Assembly (NCBI GenBank): GCA_937872715.1
Contig: CALMTJ010000118.1
Coordinates: forward strand, 950 to 5,985
DNA from: an uncultured Methylobacteriaceae bacterium
GTDB lineage: Bacteria; Pseudomonadota; Alphaproteobacteria; Rhizobiales; Beijerinckiaceae
Direction of reading: 5' to 3'
Length of the DNA: 5,036 nt
Part shown: piece after piece, positions 1-5,036 of the stretch
Position numbering within the stretch: position 1 is the first letter of the stretch
Layout: each line of letters starts with the position of its first letter
The notes under the pieces: generated by a model
The model's database searches: none
Seen by the model: the letters and a program-made list of their open reading frames with translations, nothing else
What the model was told of the DNA's origin: nothing
Translations under genes and position numbers: made by a program

Positions 1-1
1 C

Positions 2-112
2 CCTCAAAGCGTGGTGACGTGGCTCCGGGACGATGTCTCGGGAGACGAGGACGAGACGGCCGAGCGTTCCGCACAGCCGTTGCAGCTTGCGGTCGCCGGC
101 GCTCGAAGGTGA
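2..112 (+). CDS. Possible C-terminal tail of a truncated upstream gene
   Basis: A reading frame is open from the left edge and ends at a TGA at 110-112, giving 36 residues that begin PQSVVTWLRDD and end LAVAGARR. The peptide is acidic in the middle (DDVSGDEDETAE). Its codons show a coding-like pattern: about 75% G or C at third positions, with clearly lower GC at second positions. The competing frame 1, open to 228, shows no such third-position bias and reads as an arginine-rich shadow. The start and body lie outside the window, so the product cannot be named. It is co-oriented with dnaE and ends 142 bp before it. The alternative is that the whole 1-254 stretch is non-coding. Confidence 0.3.
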   Translation, partial: PQSVVTWLRDDVSGDEDETAERSAQPLQLAVAGARR

Positions 113-254
113 CACCGTCCCGCCTCGTTGAGGCCCGGCCGCGAAGGGCGGCCTCGCCGCCGATCGCGTGGAAGCTGGGTAGAAGGCGGGCTCCGGTCTC
201 GACACTGACGCGTCGGGCCGCAGAATAAGCGGTCACCCGGAATCGCCTTCTCCC
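113..254 (+). other. Non-coding gap upstream of dnaE
   Basis: This 142-bp stretch has no frame with convincing coding character on either strand. It holds the only promoter-like match I can offer for dnaE (199-226). Its last bases (TCACCCGGAATCGCCTTCTC) lack a good Shine-Dalgarno sequence. I see no terminator for the putative upstream gene and no repeat. Confidence 0.5.
199..226 (+). promoter_or_regulatory. Candidate sigma-70-type promoter for dnaE
   Basis: TCGACA at 199-204 matches the TTGACA -35 consensus at 5 of 6 positions. It is followed after 16 bp by CAGAAT at 221-226, which matches TATAAT at 4 of 6. Transcription would begin near 233, leaving a leader of about 20 nt before the dnaE ATG. 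Such matches arise by chance, so this is a weak prediction. The possible upstream gene could also drive dnaE by read-through. Confidence 0.3.
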
Positions 255-3200
255 ATGGCCCGCATCCTCCGCGACGTCGGCTTCGTCCACCTGCACGTCC
301 ACTCCTCCTACTCGCTGCTCGAGAGCGCGCTGAAGATCGGCGACCTCGCCAAGCTCGCCGAGAAGGATCGGCAGCCGGCGCTTGCGCTCACGGACACGAA
401 CAACCTGTTCGGCGCGCTCGAATTCTCGGACAAGATCGCCGGTAAGGGCATCCAGCCGATCGCCGGCCTGCAGCTCTCCGTGTGCTTCGAGGAGGCCGAC
501 CCGAACCGAGGCGGGCTGCCGGTCCGCTGTCCGGCGATCGTGCTGCTCGCCTCTTCGGAGGAGGGTTTCGGCAACCTGATGAAGCTCGCGAGCCGGGCGC
601 AGTTCGACGTCGCGCTCGGCGATGCGCCCCGCGTCGCGGCCGATATCCTGGCCGGGCACGCGGCCGGGCTGTTCTGCCTCACGGGCGGCTTCGGCGGTCC
701 GCTGGACACGGCCTTGCGCGAAGGCGGCCGGGCCGATCTCGCCCTTCGGCGGCTCGACACGCTGCGGGCCGCGTACGGCGACATGCTCCATGTCGAGATC
801 CAGCGGCACGGGCTCGATGCCGAGCGGGCGATCGAGGGCCAGCTCGTCGCGATGGCGGACGCGGCCGGCCTGCCGCTGGTCGCGGCGAACGAGCCCTTCT
901 TCGCCACCCGCGACGATTACGAGGCGCAGGACGCGCTCCTGGCCATCGCCGAGGGCCGCGTCGTCTCCGACGACAAGCGCCGGCGCCTCTCGCCGGAGCA
1001 TCGCTTCCGCACCCGCGCCGAGATGGTCGAGCTCTTCGCCGACCTGCCGGACGCCCTGGCGGCGAGCGTCGCCATCGCCCTGCGCTGCCGGTTCCGGGTC
1101 GCGACGCGCAAGCCGATTCTGCCGAGCTTCGGCACGGCCGACCTGCGACTCGACGAGGGGGCCGAGCTCGCCCGGCAGGCCCGGGAAGGACTCGCGTCGC
1201 GCCTCGCCGCGCACGGGCCGGCGCCGGGCCTCGAAGCCGCGACCTACCACGACAGGCTTACGTTCGAGCTCGACGTGATCACCCGGATGAGGTTCCCGGG
1301 CTATTTCCTCATCGTGGCCGATTTCATCAAATGGGCGAAGGAGCAGGGGATACCGGTCGGGCCGGGCCGCGGCTCGGGCGCCGGCTCGCTCGTCGCCTAC
1401 GCGCTGACGGTCACGGATCTCGACCCGCTCCGCTTCGGGCTCCTGTTCGAGCGCTTCCTCAACCCCGAGCGGGTCTCGATGCCGGATTTCGACATCGATT
1501 TCTGCGTCGACGGCCGCGAGGCGGTGATCGACTACGTGCGCCGGCGCTACGGCGAGGCGCAGGTGGCGCAGATCATCACCTTCGGCACCCTGCTCGCCCG
1601 CGGCGTGATGCGCGACGTCGGGCGCGTGCTGGAGATGCCCTACGGGCAGGTCGACAAGCTGACGAAGCTCGTCCCGGTCAATCCCGCGAACCCGGTCACG
1701 CTCGATCAGGCGATCTCGGGCGAGCCGAAGCTGCAGGCCGCGGCCGGGACGGAGCCCGTCGTCGGCCGCATGCTGGCCATCGCCCGCAAGCTCGAAGGGC
1801 TGCACCGCCACGCCTCGACCCACGCGGCGGGCGTCGTGATCGGCGACCGGCCGCTCGAAGACCTCGTGCCGCTCTACCGCGATCCGAAGACAGGCCAGCG
1901 GGTCACCCAATACAGCATGAAATGGGTCGAGCAGGCCGGGCTCGTGAAGTTCGACTTCCTCGGGCTGAAGACGCTCACCGTCCTGAAGAAGGCCGTGGAT
2001 CTGATCCGGGAGACCGGGGTCGCGATCGACCTCGCCTCCCTGCCGCTCGACGATGCCGCGACCTACGCCATGCTGGGCCGGGGCGAGACGGTCGGCGTGT
2101 TCCAGGTGGAGTCCGGCGGCATGCGCAAGGCGCTCTGCGAGATGGAGGCCGACCGTTTCGAGGACCTGATCGCGCTGGTCGCCCTGTATCGGCCCGGCCC
2201 GATGGCCAACATCCCGGTCTATTGCGCCCGCAAGCTCGGCCGCGACCCCGACCCCGAGGAGACCTGGTACCCGCACCCGAAGCTCGCGCCGATCCTGCGC
2301 GAGACCTTCGGCATCATCGTCTACCAGGAACAGGTGATGGAGGTGGCCAAGCTCCTGGCCGGCTACTCGCTCGGGGATGCCGACCTCCTCCGCCGCGCGA
2401 TGGGCAAGAAGATCAAGTCGGAGATGGACGCCCAGCGCGCCCGCTTCGTCGACGGTGCGGTGAAGGGCGGCATCGCCGGGCCGGAGGCCGACACGATCTT
2501 CGACCTCCTGGCCAAGTTCGCCGATTACGGCTTCAACAAGAGCCACGCCGCCGCCTACGCCCTCATCTCGTACCATACGGCCTACCTGAAGGCGAACCAC
2601 CCGGTCGAGTTCCTGGCGGCCTCCATGTCGCTCGACCTCGACAACACGGACAAGCTCGGCGAATTCCGCCGGGAGGCGCAGCGCCTCGGCATCGCGGTCG
2701 AGCCGCCGTCCGTGAACAGGTCGGGCGTCGGCTTCGCGGTCGAGCGGGACGGGGAGGGCAGGGGCGCGATCCGCTACGCGCTGTCGGCGATCAAGGGCGT
2801 GGGGTCGGGCGCGGTCGAATCCCTCGTCGCGGCGCGGGGCGCGACGCCGTTCCGCTCGCTCACCGACCTCGCGCAGCGCGTGAACCCGCGCGTCCTGAAC
2901 AAGCGCACGCTGGAGAGCCTTGTCGCGGCGGGAGCGCTCGACGAGCTGGAGCGGGACCGCGCCAGGGCGACGGCGGCCGTCGATCCCATCCTCAACCTCG
3001 CGATCCAGGCGCAGGAGGCCCGCACCGGCTCGGCGCTCGACATGTTCGGCGGGGTCTCGGCGGAGACCGTGTCGCTCCGCATCCCGCTTCACGGCGCCTG
3101 GCAGGCTTCGGAACGGCTGCGGAAGGAATACGAGGCGGTCGGCTTCTTCCTGTCCGGCCATCCGCTCGACGAGTACGGCGACCTCCTGAAGAAGCTCCGC

Positions 3201-3740
3201 GTCCAGAGCTGGGTCGATTTCTGCCGGGCCGCCAAGGCGGGCGCGACGGTCGGCAAGGTGGCGGCGAGCGTGCTGGACAAGCAGGAGCGACGCACCCGAA
3301 CCGGCAACAAGATGGGCGTGATCAACCTGTCGGACCAGACCGGCCATTACGAGGCGATCATCTTCTCGGAGGGGCTGACCACCTACCGGGAGCTGCTGGA
3401 GCCGGGCCGGCCTGTGCTTCTCGTCCTCCAGGCCGGGCTTGAGGGCGACGAGGTCCGGGCCCGCATCCAGTCGGTCGAGCCGCTCGACGAGGCGCTGGCC
3501 AAGCACAAGAACGACATGCGCATCTTCCTGCGCGACCCCGGACCCATCGGCAGCGTCCGGAGCCGGCTGGCCGAGAGGAGCGGGCCCGTTCGAGGCGAGG
3601 GCGAGGTGTCGCTCATCCTCATCCTCGACGAGGGCGAACGCGAGGTCGAGGTGAAGCTTCGCGGCCGCTATCCGTCCTCGCCCGCCATCGCGGGCGCGAT
3701 CCGGGCGGTGCCGGGGGTGATCGACGTCCAGATCAGCTGA
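255..3740 (+). CDS. dnaE: DNA polymerase III subunit alpha (replicative, DnaE1 type)
   Basis: Catalytic subunit of the replicative DNA polymerase III, extending DNA 5' to 3' from dNTPs at the fork with clamp, clamp loader and epsilon exonuclease. At 1161 residues it has full length for a proteobacterial DnaE. Domains in order: PHP, about 10-275 (HLHVHSSYSLL at 12-22, ALTDTNNLFGA at 44-54); polymerase core, about 285-830, with the nucleotide-binding PVGPGRGSGAGS at 367-378, the catalytic pair D413/D415 in PDFDIDFC, the third aspartate D567 in KFDFLG, and YGFNKSHAAAY at 758-768; helix-hairpin-helix region, about 835-910 (IKGVG at 846-850); clamp-binding-like ALDMF at 927-931; OB fold, about 995-1075; C-terminal domain to 1161, where tau binds in the family. 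All three catalytic aspartates are present. Full length and the C-terminal domains argue against DnaE2/ImuC. The ATG at 255 places the PHP motif at the usual distance from the N-terminus, although the ribosome binding site is poor (GGAA, 12 nt upstream). Oddities: partly degenerate PHP metal ligands and no Gln in the clamp motif. Confidence 0.98.
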   Translation: MARILRDVGFVHLHVHSSYSLLESALKIGDLAKLAEKDRQPALALTDTNNLFGALEFSDKIAGKGIQPIAGLQLSVCFEEADPNRGGLPVRCPAIVLLASSEEGFGNLMKLASRAQFDVALGDAPRVAADILAGHAAGLFCLTGGFGGPLDTALREGGRADLALRRLDTLRAAYGDMLHVEIQRHGLDAERAIEGQLVAMADAAGLPLVAANEPFFATRDDYEAQDALLAIAEGRVVSDDKRRRLSPEHRFRTRAEMVELFADLPDALAASVAIALRCRFRVATRKPILPSFGTADLRLDEGAELARQAREGLASRLAAHGPAPGLEAATYHDRLTFELDVITRMRFPGYFLIVADFIKWAKEQGIPVGPGRGSGAGSLVAYALTVTDLDPLRFGLLFERFLNPERVSMPDFDIDFCVDGREAVIDYVRRRYGEAQVAQIITFGTLLARGVMRDVGRVLEMPYGQVDKLTKLVPVNPANPVTLDQAISGEPKLQAAAGTEPVVGRMLAIARKLEGLHRHASTHAAGVVIGDRPLEDLVPLYRDPKTGQRVTQYSMKWVEQAGLVKFDFLGLKTLTVLKKAVDLIRETGVAIDLASLPLDDAATYAMLGRGETVGVFQVESGGMRKALCEMEADRFEDLIALVALYRPGPMANIPVYCARKLGRDPDPEETWYPHPKLAPILRETFGIIVYQEQVMEVAKLLAGYSLGDADLLRRAMGKKIKSEMDAQRARFVDGAVKGGIAGPEADTIFDLLAKFADYGFNKSHAAAYALISYHTAYLKANHPVEFLAASMSLDLDNTDKLGEFRREAQRLGIAVEPPSVNRSGVGFAVERDGEGRGAIRYALSAIKGVGSGAVESLVAARGATPFRSLTDLAQRVNPRVLNKRTLESLVAAGALDELERDRARATAAVDPILNLAIQAQEARTGSALDMFGGVSAETVSLRIPLHGAWQASERLRKEYEAVGFFLSGHPLDEYGDLLKKLRVQSWVDFCRAAKAGATVGKVAASVLDKQERRTRTGNKMGVINLSDQTGHYEAIIFSEGLTTYRELLEPGRPVLLVLQAGLEGDEVRARIQSVEPLDEALAKHKNDMRIFLRDPGPIGSVRSRLAERSGPVRGEGEVSLILILDEGEREVEVKLRGRYPSSPAIAGAIRAVPGVIDVQIS

Positions 3741-3763
3741 CGGGCGCCCGCCGCGCCCGTCAG
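3737..3763. terminator. GC-rich hairpin at dnaE stop, candidate bidirectional terminator
   Basis: Bases 3737-3747 pair perfectly with 3753-3763, giving an 11-bp stem with a 5-nt loop. The stem includes the dnaE TGA (3738-3740). It lies in the 30-bp gap between dnaE and the convergent minus-strand gene ending at 3771, where a shared terminator would be expected. No T-run follows on either strand, so it is not a textbook intrinsic terminator. It could instead be a transcript-end stabiliser or work with Rho. The central CCCGTC (3756-3761) could also pair with GACGGG at 3763-3768, but with only a 1-nt loop. Confidence 0.55.
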
Positions 3764-3770
3764 ACGGGGA

Positions 3771-4196
3771 TCAGCCGCCGTTCGTCAGCCGGACCACGCG
3801 GGCCTTGCAGATGTTCCGCTCGTTCTGCTCCGCCTCGCCCGCCCGCTCGAAAGTCGCGATCAGCGTCACGGTGCAGGACTTGAAGGCCGGCAGCTTCATC
3901 ACCGCCTTCTCGTTGCTGCCGAGCTCCTTCGCCAGCTTGGCGGACTTCCCGTCCGCCGCCACGACGAACTCGGTGAGGGCCGAACCGGACACGTTGGAGA
4001 TGGTGATCGAGCGCGCCGGGACGGGACCCTTGGGCTTCGGCTTCGCCTTCGGGGCGGGAGCCGCTTCAGCCGCCGGCGCGGCCGGCGCGGCACCGGCCGA
4101 TGGAGTCTGGCTGAAAAGGGAGGTCTGCGCTCCGGCCGCCGAGGCGGCTCCGATCAGACATGCGAGACCCAACGCGATCGACTTTACCCGAACCAT
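3771..4196 (-). CDS. Small exported protein of unknown function
   Basis: 141 residues. I do not recognise a named family. Residues 1-23 look like a Sec signal peptide: a short basic start (MVRVK), a hydrophobic core (IALGLACLIGAASA), and a likely cleavage site after AGA at residue 23. A low-complexity Ala/Pro/Lys linker follows at about 34-60 (APAPKAKPKPKGP). The compact domain, about 62-141, alternates short hydrophobic strands (SITISNV, TEFVVA, CTVTLIATF, ARVVRL), suggesting a small beta-sandwich. Its two cysteines, C108 and C130, could form a disulfide in the periplasm. The ATG at 4196 is chosen because it begins the signal peptide and has AGGAGG 9 nt upstream; the frame stays open further upstream but only as a shadow of the LOG gene. 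It lies 107 bp downstream of the co-oriented LOG gene and may share its transcript. The Pro/Lys linker would suit a protein spanning or touching the cell wall, but this is inference. Confidence 0.85.
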   Translation of the reverse strand: MVRVKSIALGLACLIGAASAAGAQTSLFSQTPSAGAAPAAPAAEAAPAPKAKPKPKGPVPARSITISNVSGSALTEFVVAADGKSAKLAKELGSNEKAVMKLPAFKSCTVTLIATFERAGEAEQNERNICKARVVRLTNGG

Positions 4197-4205
4197 GTTC
4201 GCACC

Positions 4206-4211
4206 CCTCCT
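4206..4211 (-). promoter_or_regulatory. Shine-Dalgarno site of the exported-protein gene
   Basis: On the minus strand this reads AGGAGG, a full consensus, with 9 nt before the ATG whose first base is 4196. It decides the start of the exported protein against longer upstream readings. Part of it (4208-4211) falls inside the 16-bp inverted repeat shared with 5018-5033. Confidence 0.8.
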
Positions 4212-4223
4212 GCTTGCACGGGC
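4208..4223 (-). repeat. 16-bp inverted repeat, left copy
   Basis: On the minus strand this reads GCCCGTGCAAGCAGGA. It is an exact copy of the plus-strand sequence at 5018-5033, so the two form an inverted pair enclosing the LOG gene. This copy ends 11 nt before the exported-protein ATG and runs into its Shine-Dalgarno site. The match does not extend on either side. Its function is unknown. Confidence 0.6.
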
Positions 4224-4303
4224 TGGCTCCCGTTCCGCCGCGGGCGCGAGAGTGAACCCAAGCGCGCGCGGCTGTCCAGAGCGCGACGGGCGATGTCCAG
4301 CGC

Positions 4304-4948
4304 TCAGAATCGCTGCTCGATCAGCTCCTCGGCCGCGACGTCGCGGGACGGCTGCACCGCCGCTTCGAGCCGCGGGACGATGTCCGCGACGTTTCGGGTC
4401 ACGATGTAGCTCAGCTCCAGTCCCGGCCGGATGAAGCCGTGCCGCCGCATGTGCTCGATCAAGGTGACCAGCGGCGCCCAGAACCCGTCCTGGTCGAAGA
4501 GCAGGATCGGCTTGCGATGACGGCCGAGCTGCGCCCAGGTCATCTGCTCGACCAGCTCCTCCAACGTGCCGATGCCGCCTGGCAGCGCCACGAAAGCGTC
4601 CGAACGCTCGAACATGAGGCGCTTGCGCGTATGCATGTCCGGCACGACGATCAGCTCCTGGGCGTCGTCCAGCATGTTCTCGCGCCGCCGGAGGAAGTCC
4701 GGGATGATGCCCGTGACGTGGCCGCCGGCTTCCAGCGTCGCCCGCGCGACGATCCCCATCAGCCCGACATCGCCGCCACCGTAGACGAGGCCGATGCCAC
4801 GCTCCGCCAATCCGCGCCCGAGCTCGGCCGCCGCCGCGGCGAAGGACGGGTCCGTCCCGGCTCCCGAACCGCAATACACGCATACGCTGCGCAGCGAACT
4901 TAACTCTGCCGAGCGCGATACGTCGCGCACGGTCTCCTTATCGGGCAT
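4304..4948 (-). CDS. LOG family (TIGR00730) nucleotide phosphoribohydrolase
   Basis: 214 residues with a Rossmann-like fold typical of the LOG ('lonely guy') family. Characterised members hydrolyse cytokinin riboside 5'-monophosphates, or AMP and related nucleotides, to the free base plus ribose 5-phosphate. Visible hallmarks: VCVYCGSG at 22-29; YGGGDVGLMG at 56-65, a glycine-rich phosphate-binding loop; MHTRKRLM at 105-112, with the conserved R108 and K109; and PGGIGTLEE at 123-131, the family signature PGGxGTxxE ending in E131. No transmembrane segment or signal peptide is seen, so it should be cytoplasmic. The ATG at 4948 has AAGGA 6 nt upstream. It gives about 20 residues before the conserved core, slightly long; the only internal alternative I see is GTG at codon 7, whose AAGGAG sits just 3 nt away, too close. 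Substrate specificity cannot be read from sequence. In plant-associated bacteria it could make active cytokinin; otherwise nucleotide salvage or turnover is likely. Confidence 0.92.
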   Translation of the reverse strand: MPDKETVRDVSRSAELSSLRSVCVYCGSGAGTDPSFAAAAAELGRGLAERGIGLVYGGGDVGLMGIVARATLEAGGHVTGIIPDFLRRRENMLDDAQELIVVPDMHTRKRLMFERSDAFVALPGGIGTLEELVEQMTWAQLGRHRKPILLFDQDGFWAPLVTLIEHMRRHGFIRPGLELSYIVTRNVADIVPRLEAAVQPSRDVAAEELIEQRF

Positions 4949-4954
4949 GCTGCA

Positions 4955-4959
4955 TCCTT
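4955..4959 (-). promoter_or_regulatory. Shine-Dalgarno site of the LOG gene
   Basis: On the minus strand this reads AAGGA, 6 nt before the ATG that starts at 4948. Another ATG starts at 4955, but it is out of frame and overlaps this site. The spacing supports the 214-residue reading. Confidence 0.6.
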
Positions 4960-4980
4960 GTTGCCGCCTTCGGCAGGTCG

Positions 4981-5009
4981 TAGATCGGGAGCAGGACGCG
5001 ATCTGCCAA
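4981..5009 (-). promoter_or_regulatory. Candidate promoter for the LOG gene
   Basis: On the minus strand TTGGCA (plus coordinates 5004-5009) matches the -35 consensus at 5 of 6 positions. It is followed after 17 bp by GATCTA (4981-4986), a weak -10 with 2 of 6 matches. Transcription would begin near 4974, about 26 nt before the LOG ATG. The spacing and -35 are good but the -10 is poor. Confidence 0.25.
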
Positions 5010-5018
5010 CCCGGATCG
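4983..5018. repeat. Nested inverted repeats in the divergent intergenic region
   Basis: GATCGGG at 4983-4989 can pair with CCCGGATC at 5010-5017, with one bulged G (5013), and GCAG at 4991-4994 pairs inside it with CTGC at 5003-5006. A second possibility uses CGATC at 4999-5003, which can pair with GATCG at 4983-4987 or at 5014-5018, so these foldings exclude each other. It may be an operator or a structured leader of a gene beyond the right edge; it overlaps the candidate LOG promoter. Confidence 0.4.
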
Positions 5019-5033
5019 CCCGTGCAAGCAGGA
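5018..5033 (+). repeat. 16-bp inverted repeat, right copy; possible leader of a gene beyond the window
   Basis: GCCCGTGCAAGCAGGA is the exact reverse complement of 4208-4223. The left copy lies just before a start codon, and its AGGA belongs to the Shine-Dalgarno site. By analogy, AGGA at 5030-5033 would serve a plus-strand gene starting a few bases past 5036. That gene is inferred, not seen. Confidence 0.45.
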
Positions 5034-5036
5034 TAC

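Noticed and set aside
19..228. A 69-residue reading starting at GTG 19
   Set aside because: Arginine-rich, no third-position GC bias, no ribosome binding site and no recognisable motif; it looks like a chance open frame.
482..3442. A 986-codon open frame overlapping dnaE in another plus-strand frame
   Set aside because: It encodes a protein dominated by Arg, Gly, Ala and Pro without recognisable motifs, as expected for a shifted frame of a GC-rich gene where stop codons are rare. The dnaE frame explains the region fully.
255..3740. Possibility that the polymerase is the mutagenic DnaE2/ImuC
   Set aside because: The full 1161-residue length, C-terminal OB fold and tau-binding-type end fit the replicative DnaE1, and no imuA/imuB genes adjoin it on the visible side.
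4140..4196. Lipoprotein signal for the exported protein, using Cys13
   Set aside because: The residues before Cys13 (GLA) do not fit the lipobox, and the cysteine sits in the middle of the hydrophobic core, too early for lipoprotein processing; the AGA site at residue 23 fits ordinary cleavage better.
4273..4300. Direct repeat TGTCCAG (4273-4279 and 4294-4300) between the two minus-strand genes
   Set aside because: Seven bases is too short to be significant in GC-rich sequence, and no symmetry or promoter context supports an operator.
3771..4883. A 370-residue version of the exported protein with an upstream start
   Set aside because: The extra N-terminal part is an Arg-rich shadow of the LOG gene in another frame. 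The internal ATG at 4196 has a strong AGGAGG and begins a signal peptide.
4439..4903. Plus-strand 154-codon open frame opposite the LOG gene
   Set aside because: It lies antisense to a gene with clear family motifs and shows only shadow-type composition.
4962..4975. Small hairpin TGCCG/CGGCA with a 4-nt loop in the LOG leader
   Set aside because: A 5-bp stem is common by chance at this GC content and there is no T-run or other supporting signal.

Overview
The window is a high-GC (estimated by eye at roughly 68-70%) bacterial chromosomal segment, most likely from an alphaproteobacterium of the Hyphomicrobiales. Protein style and codon use suggest a Methylobacterium-like organism, but this is an impression from sequence character, not a search result. 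It looks like a core-genome neighbourhood. I see no mobile element, CRISPR array, tRNA or rRNA.

Layout: bases 1-112 may hold the last codons of a plus-strand gene cut by the window edge (weak call). Bases 113-254 are a non-coding gap with a possible dnaE promoter. Bases 255-3740 encode a complete replicative DNA polymerase III alpha subunit (DnaE1 type, 1161 residues), which fills about 70% of the window. A strong GC-rich hairpin overlaps the dnaE stop codon and occupies the 30-bp convergent gap. Two minus-strand genes follow. At 4196-3771 is a 141-residue exported protein of unknown function with a signal peptide and an Ala/Pro/Lys linker. At 4948-4304 is a LOG/TIGR00730-family nucleotide phosphoribohydrolase. 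Bases 4949-5036 are the upstream region of the LOG gene and probably also the leader of a plus-strand gene starting just past the right edge.

Functionally, DnaE synthesises the chromosome within the Pol III holoenzyme. The LOG-like enzyme probably hydrolyses nucleoside 5'-monophosphates to free base and ribose 5-phosphate. The small exported protein acts outside the cytoplasm in an unknown role. The two minus-strand genes are co-oriented, 107 bp apart, and could share a transcript. They converge on dnaE and have no evident functional link to it.

No new biological system is evident. The observations most worth checking are a perfect 16-bp inverted repeat placed just upstream of two gene starts, alternative hairpins at the right edge, a DnaE clamp-binding motif without the usual glutamine, a partly degenerate PHP metal site, and the hairpin at the dnaE stop.
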